Positions 22,000 to 33,110 of a DNA stretch of 64,000 nucleotides are shown here, one piece after another (the stretch's first letter is position 1; every line of letters begins with the position of its first letter). The DNA is from Breviolum minutum Mf 1.05b.01 (taxonomy: Eukaryota; Sar; Dinophyceae; Suessiales; Symbiodiniaceae): positions 16,475-80,474 of the forward strand of contig DF243128.1 of the NCBI GenBank assembly GCA_000507305.1, read 5' to 3'. The position numbers and the translations under genes were made by a program. The notes beneath the pieces are model-generated. The model ran no database searches, was not told the DNA's origin, and worked only from the letters and a program-made list of their open reading frames with translations.

Positions 22000-24613
22000 G
22001 CTGAAAACAGATTGGGGCAATTTTTCGTTCTTGGCAATGCTATAGATGGCTCACGGCTAATTTTAGAAATGCAGTTGGGCCACGTATGCATTTTTCCGCA
22101 CATGTCCCAAACAGGGTGATTTTCAACTGACTTTAAACTTGAAAATGAATGGCTCGATTTCACATGGATCCGAATACTATTTATGCATTCGAGTCGAGGC
22201 TTATTTCTATGGATGGTGCAACGCAAATCCCGATTTCGGAATTTGAAGCGAGGAGATGGCACAACTCAAGAGTTTGTGTCTGGTGCTTTCAGGGTCTGTA
22301 AATTCCAAAGCGGCCTACTGGCCAAATACTTCATCTTGGCAAATAATTGCAGCTGGTCACACACAAACGTCGGCCAGACTGGGGGAGATCTCTCATTTCG
22401 AGTTCCATATCTGTTTCAAATACATTGGCCACATGGCGTCTTCCACCAAAAAATGCGATCACGAAACCTCCAGTTTCTGTGTAGCCTTTGGCAGCTTGGG
22501 TTTTTTCTTAACGTCAACTTTTCCAGCTTTAAAGCACCACCAGGCCTGCACTCGGTTGCAAAGTGCTTCGCAGCTTCAACTCAGCATTGGTGCCTTTGGA
22601 AAAACGAAACTTCAAAAACTGCTGGATCCTAAACCCCTCTGCGAATCCATCTTAAGCAGCTTTTTTTTGAGAGCACACCTTCCAGGTAGGCTGTTTGTGC
22701 AGAAGGGTAGCATAGCCTCCGCATAGGAGAACTGGAAAATAGTTACCTCTGCGTAGGTGTAGCCTATGCAGTCTGCGAGGCCTTCCATAGCCTTCGCATA
22801 GCCCCCACATCCCAAGAAAAAACACAGGGGTTGAGCACAAAGAGCTGCCATTGGAAATTCCTACCTGCTGCTGCGAAGGTTCAACAGTGGAAGAAACTTC
22901 CCAGCTTTGAGAATACAAATTTCAGGGCACGGATTTGCAAATATCACTGCTGAATCGGCGTTTCACGTTAGACGAACGCTTTTGTGAACGAGGGGATTTT
23001 ACGTCCGTAGAAGCTTGAAGGGTTTGTCAAAGCCTTTGAAGGAATCTTTGAACAAAAATGAAATGTTATTATTTAACACCATTTTGCACATTCTTCGAAA
23101 TGTGAAAAAAAGTACTGACAGTGTAGACGAAGTACCTACTGCATTTGGTTTTGCAGTGATAGTTTCCACTGTTGGGTCTCACCAGGTGTGGGTTTATTTC
23201 ATCAACAGTTCCTGAAGACTATCCTTGCCTTCGGTAACATGTGGCAGCTTCGGATATGAATTCTAGATTTAGATGTTTTCCGTGCCACAAATGAACTTTT
23301 TTTTAACATGCATTTCAGTGCATGGATGCACGGCGAAAAAATCCGATCGCACAAAGGCAACTTGAAACGCTTTTCATACATGTGGCAGCCTCCCCGTTTC
23401 TTGTTCCCAGTCAGATTTTGTTACCCCAAAAAAATCCATTCCAAAGAAGAAGAGCTGGGAGAATTGTCTCCATGTTCTAAGCTCTCCAAAGAGTGGGAAT
23501 TCCTCGACTTCGAAAGTGGCCCGTCCCCCAGTTCTGACTGACAAAGCTTCTGTAGTTGGGCCATGTGTGGATTCGTCCGTGCTTGTCCCAAATATTTATC
23601 TTAAGGTGGCTTTCAACTGACTTCTAACTTAAGAATAAATTGCCCGATTTCCCATGGATCCCAATACTGTTTATGTATTGGAGTCGAGGCTTGTTTCTAT
23701 GGATGGTGCAACGCAAGTCCCCATTTCGGAATTTGAAGCGAGTACATTGCACAACTCAAGAGTTTGTGTCTGGCTCTTTCAGGTCCGTAAATTCCAAAGC
23801 TGCCTACTGGCCAAATACTTCATCTCAGTAAATAGTTGCAGCTGCACTGCAGATGAGGAGAAACTGGGAAACCGATCCTTTACTGTGTCTTAAATTCTCC
23901 ACTTGAGCAGGGCTGAAGCACTCGTGGGATTTTATGCTGGCACACCGCAAGCCTATGGTTTTTCAAGTACAAGTTGCTCCTGTATGGGTTTTCAGCTTCT
24001 TTCGGCGTCTTTAAAGCGACTAAAACGACATATGAACTGCTGTGTTTCATGTGCCTCGACTTTCCCTTGGAGAAGAAACAGTGAGTTTTCAATTGTGGGA
24101 GGTCGCGAACCACTGAAATGGCACAATGCAAAAGGTTCATGAAAAAACTAGGTTTCCTTCCAAGCCACACTGACAAGATCTCGTTTTTACAGGTGAGTCC
24201 AAAATCAAACTGCCTCAGGCGCCTTTGGTGCCAACGGGAGCTTTGAATTGAAACAATTCAACACGACACACTGACACACTGCCACATCGTCCGATGTCAA
24301 CATCAAGAAACGAGATTCTGAGAATTTCCAATTTTTCAATCATCTCTTGCTAAGGGAAGATGGTGAGGTTCCCCAAAACGCGCATTGGTTTGAGAACTAG
24401 AATCGCACTATTTGGGATAAATACTTCATCTCAGCAAATAGTTGCAGCTGCTCAAACATAAACTTCGTCTAGACTGCAGTTGAGGAGAAACTGTCAAACC
24501 GATCCTTGGCTGTGTCTTAAATTCTCCACTTGAGCGGCTCTAAACCCTTGATAGACTTGAATCTCGCATGAGCTAGCTTCCGGGCCTGCTTCCCAGCAGG
24601 CACAAACCGGCTG
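22000..24613. repeat. Units A, C, B, A, C inside duplication copy 1
   Basis: In order there are a unit A piece (marker region altered to CATTCGAGTCGAGG near 22,186), a C-type unit (22,420-22,950, with GTAGCC/ATAGCC clusters at 22,710-22,805), a unit B (to 23,530), a unit A (marker near 23,677), a unit C start (23,935-24,410) and an end of unit A. The order is kept in the second copy, which dates the assembly of this block before the 8.4-kb duplication. Confidence 0.8.
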
Positions 24614-25450
24614 TCAGAAGGTTTTTCCATACCACCCTGAGACTACACCCAGATGTCCTTCGTATATAAGGCCTNTACCACCCTGAGACTACACCCAGAT
24701 GTCCTTCGTATATAAGGCCTTTATAGGTCTATATAGCCATGATTTGGGTAGATATAGTGCTTATTTAGTGCCAGAGAAGTAAGCGCAATGACTGGCTCTG
24801 CCCATCCCAGCAAGTAGAACCACTATTTTGTAGGTGTTGATTCGTGCCCTTCACAATTAATCCTGAAGAGTTAAACAAGTCAGCTGCGAAGACTGTGTGC
24901 AACGTTGTTCCATGTTCCGCGTTTGCTTCAGATGCGTCTTTGATTAAGCTGAAAGATCATTGGTTTTTCTGGCCCTTTTTGTTCGGATATAGTCAGGATG
25001 TAATACAGTCAACTGGGTGTCATTCAATCAACTGCAGGGAATTGACGCATTTTCAGGGTGAAATGCACCCTGTCCAGCAAGACCAAAATAAAAAGGGTGG
25101 ATATAATCCTGGGAACTGGGTGTCATTCAAAGCTTTGCAGAGAATTGACACATTTTCAAGGTGTACTGTAATGCACCCCGTCCTTTAAGGAGCAAAATAG
25201 AAAGGGTGCGGGTCCTCCATTTGCTTTCGGATTTTTGTGGAAGTCTATTTATGTAAAGCTTGTAGATTTGTAGGTCGAGAAGGCAAACCACCCCAAAATC
25301 CAAGATGGAACAGGTCCATCCAGCATTTGTTTCAAGCATGCGGGATCCGATTGTTTGTTCAGCTGGCTAGTACATCGCAAGAGTCAATTTATATGCAGAT
25401 ATGTACCCAAACTTGGATGCAATCTGAGGGTGTCATGCCAAAAATTACTG
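24614..25450. other. Unique insert between repeat units, no confident gene
   Basis: The sequence matches nothing else in the window. A 114-codon open frame (24,844-25,188) exists but spans an internal direct repeat. A passage with AACTGGGTGTCATTCA, GAATTGAC.CATTTTCA and TGCACCC at 25,012-25,085 returns in altered form at 25,125-25,190. That repetition makes a non-coding origin more likely. It starts immediately after the end of the 8.4-kb duplication. Confidence 0.5.
24630..24720. other. Single N between two identical 45-bp stretches (assembly join)
   Basis: The 45 bases 24,630-24,674 (TACCACCCTGAGACTACACC to AAGGCCT) are repeated exactly at 24,676-24,720, with one N at 24,675 between them. 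This is the typical look of two overlapping contig ends joined without merging. Confidence 0.9.
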
Positions 25451-26870
25451 GGGCTGGCGCCAGCTTACAGGAATGCACATGGATCCCCCCCCTTTTTGAT
25501 CTCGTTTTGCACAGGTCTGAAAGTAGATGGCGCAATTTTTATTACTTGGCAATGCTATAGATGGCTCAGCGCCAATTTTGACATGCAGTTGGGCCATGTA
25601 TGGATTTGGGCCATGTTTGTGTATTGGAGTCAAGGCTTGTTTCTATGGATGGTGCAACGCAAATCCCGATTTCGGAATTTGAAGCGAGTAGATGGCAGAA
25701 CTCAAGAGTTTGTGTCTGGTACTTTCAGGGTCTTTCAGGTCTGTAAATTTCAATTCTGCCTGCTGGCCAAATACTTGATCTCGGGAAATGGTGGTGGCTG
25801 CTCACACATAAACTTCGTCCAGACTGCAATTGAGGAGAAGCTGCTCCTTTGCTGTGTCTTAGTTTCTTCACTTGAGTGGGGCTAGAGCATTCTTATGCTG
25901 GCACACCGCAACCCTATGAGCAACCTACAGTCTTGCAAGTTGCTCCTGTATGGTAAAGCTTGCAGGCGTCTTTCAAGCGACCAAAACAACTTATGAACCG
26001 GTGTGTTTTTGATATGCCTCCTTTACCTTAGCAAAAAAGCTGATTTTCCAAATGTGTGGGAGGTGGCGAACCACTGAAATGCCACCACGAAAAGGTTCAT
26101 GAAGAAACTAGGTTCCCAAGCGCACTGACGAGATCTCGTTACTATATGTGAGCCCAAAATCAAACTGCTCAACAAAAATGGCACAAAATTCCCGTCTTTG
26201 GTGCCAACGGGAGCTTTGAATTGAAACACTTCAGAGGTTTTTCGTTGCCCAAGCATTCAACACGACACACTGCCACATCGTCAGATGTCAACATCGAGAA
26301 TCGAGATTCTGAAAGGCATTTCAAACTTTTCAATCTTGTTAAGGGAAGATGACGAGGTTCCCCAAAACCCCCATTCGCTTGAGAACTAGAAGCCCTATTT
26401 GGGATCCCTGCAAAAACCAAACTTTTTCCTTGGGCTTTTGGGGATCTGTGATTTTGACCTCCATATCCATTTCAAAGACATCTTAAAAGTTTCCTCTGGC
26501 TAGACCGGGCGTCTTCCACCAAAAAATACGAAAAGCTGCCGGTATGACCCCCCGTTTCTTAACGGAACCTTTGGCAGCTTCGGTTTTGTCTTAACGTCAA
26601 CTTTTCCGCCGAAGAAAAACAGCGCCAGCCCTGCACTCTGTTGCATTGCCGGTTCAACAAAGCAGGCGCTTCTACCGCATAGCCATAGCCTATGCAGTCT
26701 GCTTGGCCTTCCGTAGCCTCCGCGTAGCCCCCTGTATCCCAAAAAAACACGGCGTTTCCGTTGAGAGCAAAAAGTTGCCAGTGGAAATTCCTACCTGATG
26801 CTGCTAAGGTTCAAGAGTGGAAATTTGCTGCACGCTTTGAGAATACAAATTTCAGACCACGGATTTGTAC
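25450..26870. repeat. Unit A then unit C
   Basis: Unit A starts within CTGGCGCCAG (25,454-25,463) and has its marker near 25,621. Unit C starts at GCTGGCACACCG (25,898) and carries its ATAGCC/GTAGCC cluster at 26,680-26,728. The copy of unit C differs from 5,450-6,355 by a small insertion (TTTGGGGATCTGTGATTTTG) near 26,440. Confidence 0.8.
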
Positions 26871-27440
26871 ATATCACTGCTGAACGGCGTTTTACACACG
26901 CGGTTTGTAAATGAATGTATTTTACGTAGAAGCTTCAAAGGTTTGCGAAAACCTGTTGAACGCATCGCAAATGGAATGTTATTTGAACCCTACTTTTGAA
27001 CATTCTTCGAAATGGACAAATCTTGTGTTCCAGTTGCGAAACTCGCCGTCAGCGAAGAAAAAGTATTGACTTTGCGGACAAAGTACCCACTGTATTTGGT
27101 TTTTGCAGTGATAATTTCCACTGTGGGTCGTACCAAATAAGGGTTTTATTACAACAATTCTTGAAGACTACCTTTGACTTCAGTAGCATGTGGCAGCTTT
27201 GGATATAAAACCTAGATATAGATACTTTACTTGCCACAAATTGGCGTTTCTTCAGCATGCTTCTAAGAGTATGGATGCACGAAGAAAAACACTGAACTGC
27301 ACAAAGACAACTTGAAACGCTTTTCATAGTTGTGGCATCCCTCGCAGTTTCTCGTTTCCCAATCAGATTTTCTTATGAATAAAACACTCCTTTGCAAGGA
27401 AGTGGGAGAATTGTCTCCACGTTCTAAGCTTTCCAAAGGG
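26870..27440. repeat. Unit B copy
   Basis: The start is altered to GAACGGCGTTTTACACACG, a variant shared with 34,140. The rest is the usual unit B series to CTCCACGTTCTAAGC. Confidence 0.8.
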
Positions 27441-29394
27441 CCATGTATGGATTGGTCCCTTCATGTCCCAAACGTTTATCGTAAGGTTGTTTTCAACTGA
27501 CTTGTAACTTTAAAATAAATCGTTCCATTTCCCATGGATCCGAATACTGCTCATGTATTGGAGTCGAGGCTTATTTCTATGGATGGTGCAACACAAATCC
27601 CCATTTCGGAATTTGAAGCGAGTACATTGCACAACTCAAGAGTTTGCGTCTGGTGCTTTCAGGTCCGTAAATTCCAAAGCTGCCTACTGCTTCATCTCGT
27701 AAATCATTGCAGCTGCTCACACATAAACGTTGGCCAGACTGCAGTTGAGGGAAACTGCTCCTTTGCTGTGTCTTGTTTCTCCACTTGACTAAGCTTCTTA
27801 CAGGTTGGATGTAATTGGGCCATGTATGGATTTGTCCGTGCATGTCCCAAATGGCTATATTAAGGTGGCTTTCCACCAACTTCTAACTTTTGAATAAATC
27901 GTTCGATTTCCCATGGATCCCCCCAATACTGTTTATGTATTGGAGTCGAGGCTTATTTCTATGGATGGTGCAACACAAATGCCGATTTCGGAATTTGAAG
28001 CGAGGAGATGGCACAACTCAAGAGTTTGTGTCTGGTACTTTCAGGTACGTAAATTTCAATTCTGCCTGCTGGCCAAATACTTCCTCTCGGCAAATAATTG
28101 CGACTGCTCACACATAAACTTCGGCCAGACTGCAGTTGAGGGGATACTGATCCTTTGCTGTGTCTTAGTTTTTCACGTGAGCAGCACTAAAGCACTTGAT
28201 GGACTTGAATATCGCATGCGATTGCTTCCTGGCCTCCTTCCCACGGACAGACATGCTGGCGCCAGCTTACGTGAACGCACATGGATAAATCTCGTTTTGA
28301 TTTCTTTTTGCACAGGTTTGACAGTAGATGGCACAACTTTGCGCCCTTGGAAATGCCATAAGTGGCTCAACGCCAATTTTAGAAATGTAGTTGGGCCATG
28401 TATGGATTTTTCCGTGCATGTGCCGAACGGTTATCTTATGGTGGTTATCAACTAACTTCTAACTTGAGAATAAATCGTTCCATTTCCCATGGATCGGAAT
28501 ATATATACTGCAAAGCTTATCTCTATGGATGGTGCAGCGCAAATCCCGAAATTTGGGAATTTGAAGCGAGTAGATGGCACAACTCAAGAGTTTGTGTCTG
28601 GTACTTTCAGGGGCTGTAAATTCCAAAGTTGCCTACTGGCCAAATACTTCATCTCAGTAAATAATTGCAGCTGCACTGCAGATGATAAGAAACTGAGAAA
28701 CCGTTCCTTTACTGTGTCTTAAATTCTCCACTTGAGCGGCTCTAAACCCTTGATAGACTTGAATATCGCATGAGCTAGCTTCCGGGCCTGCTTCCCAGCA
28801 GGCACAAACCGACTGGCGCCAGCTTACAGGAATGCACATGCATCCCCCCCTTTTTGATCTCGTTATGCGCAGGTCTGAAAGTAGATGGCACAATTTTTAT
28901 TACTTGGCAATGCTATAGATGGCTCAGCGCCAATTTTGACATGCAGTTGGGCCATGTATGGATTTGGGCCATGTTTGTGTATTGGAGTCGAGGCTTGTTT
29001 CTATGGATGGTGCAACGCAAGTCCCCATTTCGGAATTTGAAGCGAGTACATGGCACAACTCAAGGTTTGCGTCTGGGACTTTCAGGTCTGTAAATTCCAA
29101 AGCTGCCTACTGGCCAAATACTTCATCTCAGTAAATAGTTGCAGCTGCACTGCAGATGAGAAGAAACTGAGAAACCGATCCTTTACTGTGTCTTAAATTC
29201 TCCACTTGAGCGGCTCTAAACCCTTGATAGACTTGAATATCGCATGAGCTAGCTTCCGGGCCTGCTTCCCAGCAGGCACAAACCGGCTGGCGCCAGCTTG
29301 ACAGGAATGCACATGGATCCCCCTCTTTTTGATCTCGTTTTGCACAGGTCTGAAAGTAGATGGCGCAATTTTTATATATTTTATTACTTGGCAA
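27440..29394. repeat. Unit A array 4 (four or more units)
   Basis: Markers lie near 27,556, 27,938 and 28,980, with a damaged one near 28,515. Spacing is irregular (382 bp for the first pair), so internal deletions have occurred. CTGGCGCCAG palindromes are at about 28,256, 28,813 and 29,287. The array runs into the second N gap. Confidence 0.85.
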
Positions 29395-29975
29395 NNNNNN
29401 NNNNNNNNNNNNNNNNNNNNNNNNNNNNNNNNNNNNNNNNNNNNNNNNNNNNNNNNNNNNNNNNNNNNNNNNNNNNNNNNNNNNNNNNNNNNNNNNNNNN
29501 NNNNNNNNNNNNNNNNNNNNNNNNNNNNNNNNNNNNNNNNNNNNNNNNNNNNNNNNNNNNNNNNNNNNNNNNNNNNNNNNNNNNNNNNNNNNNNNNNNNN
29601 NNNNNNNNNNNNNNNNNNNNNNNNNNNNNNNNNNNNNNNNNNNNNNNNNNNNNNNNNNNNNNNNNNNNNNNNNNNNNNNNNNNNNNNNNNNNNNNNNNNN
29701 NNNNNNNNNNNNNNNNNNNNNNNNNNNNNNNNNNNNNNNNNNNNNNNNNNNNNNNNNNNNNNNNNNNNNNNNNNNNNNNNNNNNNNNNNNNNNNNNNNNN
29801 NNNNNNNNNNNNNNNNNNNNNNNNNNNNNNNNNNNNNNNNNNNNNNNNNNNNNNNNNNNNNNNNNNNNNNNNNNNNNNNNNNNNNNNNNNNNNNNNNNNN
29901 NNNNNNNNNNNNNNNNNNNNNNNNNNNNNNNNNNNNNNNNNNNNNNNNNNNNNNNNNNNNNNNNNNNNNNNNNNN
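29395..29975. other. Assembly gap (581 N)
   Basis: 581 undetermined bases inside the unit A array. Both edges fall within the same part of unit A (left edge ATTACTTGGCAA, right edge CCCCCCCTTTTTGATCTCG), so about one unit is probably missing. Confidence 0.99.
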
Positions 29976-31625
29976 CCCCCCCTTTTTGATCTCGTTTTGC
30001 ACAGGTCTGAAAGTAGATGGCGCAATTTTTATTACTTGGCAATGCTATAGATGGCTCAGCGCCAATTTTGACATGCAGTTGGGCCATGTATGGATTTGGG
30101 CCATGTTTGTGTATTGGAGTCGAGGCTTGTTTCGATGGATGGTGCAACGCAAGTCCAGTACCATAAAGGCGGTGACGGTGATCCACCGCGACGTTTTGTG
30201 TGTTTTTTTGTTGAGAAAAGAAGGAAACAAGTACAACAAAGTGACAAGGATGTGAACAATTGAAGGATAAGGAAGGATATCCAAGCAATTTGTTTAAAAT
30301 CAATTTTCATGAAATATATACTTTTTTTTTCATAAATTGTCTTCACTATATTTGGCCAGGTTTGTCGGCCATCACGCAGCTTTTCCTGAGACGTTGAGCG
30401 CCCAAAAGTCTCACTGCGGAGGGCAAACATTGGTCGTGTGACCAGCGCAGCCTGGGTTGCAGTTTCAGCTCCCACAGGTTGTGCCAGGAAAATCCGAAAA
30501 TCCAAGACTTCAAAGAACGCATACTGGCATACAGTATCAGGATGTATCAGGCATATCAATTTGACATCTCAGAATCTAAGGACAAGAGGCATTTTCTTAA
30601 GAGACGCATACGCGCATTCCGGTTGATGTCTCATGCGAAGCGGATAAGTCCCTTTTAAGGGCACCAAAATGTCAGTGGCTGTTCAAAGCGAATTGGCCCA
30701 GCGCGTCAGTCCAAAGACGGCAAGCAGTCCTGAAAATTGATGTGCACTGACGACAATTCCATCAGATTCCTCTTTGAAGCGAGTACATGGCACAACTCAA
30801 GGTTTGCGTCTGGGACTTTCAGGTCTGTAAATTCCAAAGCTGCCAACTGGCCAAATACTTCATCTCAGTAAATAGTTGCAGCTGCACTGCAGATGAGAAG
30901 AAACTGAGAAACCGATCCTTTACTGTGTCTTAAATTCTCCACTTGAGCGGCTCTAAACCCTTGATGAAATTGAATATCGCATGAGCTAGCTTCCGGGCCT
31001 GCTTCCCAGCAGGCACAAACCGGCTGGCGCCAGCTTACAGGAATGCACATGGATCCCCCCCCTTTTTGATCTCGTTTTGCACAGGTCTGAAAGTAGATGG
31101 CGCAATTTTTATTACTTGGCAATGCTATAGATGGCTCAGCGCCAATTTTGACATGCAGTTGGGCCATGTATGGATTTGGGCCATGTTTGTGTATTGGAGT
31201 CGAGGCTTGTTTCTATGGATGGTGCAACGCAAGTCCCCATTTCGGAATTTGAAGCGAGTACATGGCACAACTCAAGGTTTGCGTCTGGGACTTTCAGGTC
31301 TGTAAATTCCAAAGCTGCCTACTGGCCAAATACTTCATCTCAGTAAATAGTTGCAGCTGCACTGCAGATGAGGAGAAACTGAGAAACCGATCCTTTACTG
31401 TGTCTTAAATTCTCCACTGGAGCAGGGCTGAAGCACTTGATAGACTTGAATATCGCATGAGCTTGCTTCCGGGCTTGCTTGCCAGGGACAAATAGGCTGG
31501 TTATCTTAAGGTGATTTTCCACCTTTCTAACTTTTGAATAAATCCTTTGATTTCCCCTTGATCTGAATACTGCTTATGTGTTGGAGTCGAGGCTTATTTC
31601 TATGGATTTGCAACGCAATACCGTC
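29976..31625. repeat. Unit A array 5, interrupted by an insertion
   Basis: Unit A sequence continues from the gap to 30,154, stops at GCAACGCAAGTCC, and resumes at 30,776 with GAAGCGAGTACATGGCAC. Between lie about 620 foreign bases. After that follow one full unit (marker near 31,195) and a diverged, shortened one (31,580). Confidence 0.85.
30155..30775. mobile_element. Foreign insertion within unit A, nature unknown
   Basis: About 620 bases replace roughly a dozen bases of unit A. The left 220 (AGTACCATAAAGGCGGTGAC to GCCATCACGCAGCTTTTCCT) recur at 48,783-49,016, after the same unit A break point. There they run on into unit C instead. A hairpin (GCGGTG, 9-nt loop, CACCGC) lies 13 bases in. 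I see no terminal inverted repeats, no clear target-site duplication and no transposase. It may be a truncated mobile element or filler DNA. The right 400 bases are unique. Confidence 0.4.
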
Positions 31626-32520
31626 GGTGAACATAAGAGTACTGGCTTTGTTGGCAAAGTTCTACTGCATTTGATTGTGCAGTGATAATTTACACTGTGG
31701 GTCTTACCAGGTATCGGCTTATTTCATCAACAATTCTTCAAGACTATCTTTGGCTTCGGTAGCATGTGGCAGCTTCGGATTTCACATCTAGATTTTGATG
31801 TTTTACTTGCCACAAATGAACTTGTTTTCAACATGCTCCAGGTATGGGTCTATTTCAACAACACTTCTTGAAGACTATCTTTGACTTCGGTAACATGTGG
31901 CAGCTTCGGATATGATATTTAGATATAGATGGTTTACGTGCACGGAGAAAAAATCTGAACTGCACAACGGCAACTCGAAACGCTTTTTATATATGTGGCA
32001 GTCTCGCAGTTTCTCGTTCCCTCCGTGCAAAGGAGTGGGGCTGGGAGAATTGTCTCCATGTTCCAAGCTTTCCAAAGGGCCATGTATGGATTTGTCCCTT
32101 CATGTCCCAAACAGTTATCTTAGGGTTGTTTTCAACTAACTTCCAACTTGAGAACAAATCGTTGCATTTGCCATGGATCCGAATATATACTGCTTATGTA
32201 TTGGAGTCGAGGCTTATTTTTATCGATGGTGCAACACAAATCCCGATTTCGGAATTTGAAGCAAGTAGATGGAACAACTCAAGAGTATACTGCTTATGTA
32301 ATGGAGTCGAGGCTTATTTTTATCGATGGTGCAACACAAATCCCGATTTCGGAATTTGAAGCAAGTAGATGGCACAACTCAAGAGTTTGTGTCTGGTACT
32401 TTCAGGGGCTGTAAATCCCAAAGTTGCCTACTGGCCAAATACTTCATCTTCGCAAATAATTGCAGCTGGTCACACACAAACTTCGGCCAGACTGGGGGAG
32501 ATCTCTCATTTGGAGTTCCA
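31626..32520. repeat. Unit B pieces followed by unit A
   Basis: A short unit B start is joined at 31,840 to a second unit B section. Then come GGGCCATGTATGG and unit A. The unit A part contains the 100-bp tandem duplication listed separately. Confidence 0.8.
32186..32385. repeat. 100-bp tandem duplication inside unit A
   Basis: The stretch TATACTGCTTATGTA through GGCACAACTCAAGAG occurs twice in a row with a period of 100 bp and only about two differences. As 100 is not a multiple of three, it shifts every reading frame, which is further evidence that unit A is not coding. Confidence 0.9.
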
Positions 32521-33110
32521 GGATCGGCGTTTTGGACAAGTGTTTTGTGAACGAGGGCGTCCATAGAAGCTTGAAACGTTTGCAAAAGCCTTTTGAGCGA
32601 ATCTTTGAACAAAAATGGAATGCTATTCTTAGTTGCGGGGTGGCCAGGGCTTGATAAGGGCACCCTTTTTCTTGTTCCGCATGTGTGGAAGAGCCATACA
32701 CATCACTCACTGAGTTTGCAAGAAATCAGTTCCCTTCCTAAGAACAGATAAGATTGGGTATTTCAGAGCATCTAGCTCACGATGGCATGCCCTGGGCATG
32801 CTGTCTTGGGCAGGGTCATCCCAAAGACCTTGCGAACGACGAACTTACAATCAATAACAACCAAATGCAAACAAAGACTGTCTTTGGGGAGGTCACTAGG
32901 CAGACCTTGCCCACGACGGCATGCTCTGGGCATGCTGTCTTTGGCAGGGTCTGTTCTGGCTCCTTGCGAACGACGAACGTACACACGAAAACAGAATCCC
33001 AACATTTTTATGCAGTGGGGATGGGAACTTAGCCAGCAATGAAGTTCAGGCGAGTTCAGGGAAATAAAGGTATGCAACCAAAAAGGGCAAAAGGGCAGCA
33101 CTGGGCGACT
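32520..33110. repeat. Unit B start and unit K copy 2 with internal duplication
   Basis: A unit B start (GGATCGGCGTTTTGGACAA) runs into unit K. Inside unit K, the passage with the palindrome GCATGC(C/T)CTGGGCATGC (32,785-32,801 and 32,919-32,935) and CCTTGCGAACGACGAAC occurs twice, about 134 bp apart. At 3,288 it is present once, so this copy is expanded or the other contracted. Confidence 0.8.

Larger units (their letters stand above)
16152..24613. repeat. 8.4-kb segmental duplication, copy 1
   Basis: The segment from CAAGTTGGTTTCAAGA to CAGGCACAAACCGGCTG is collinear with 39,684-48,126 throughout. Differences are scattered single bases and small indels. Examples are a 14-bp loss near 19,264 here, about 25 bp missing at 41,770 in the other copy, about 22 bp extra at 44,150 in the other copy, and 4 bp extra (ATAT) at 20,309 here. 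The first 0.7 kb also occurs at 56,572. No terminal repeats or target-site duplication bound it, so duplication by recombination is more likely than transposition. Confidence 0.9.

Noticed and set aside
16152..24613. The 8.4-kb duplication as an LTR retrotransposon or large DNA transposon
   Set aside because: I found no terminal direct or inverted repeats at the borders, no target-site duplication and no reverse transcriptase, integrase or transposase motif.
29128..30303. 391-codon minus frame across the second N run
   Set aside because: It is open only because of the N run, and the remaining parts are unit A in its minus orientation.
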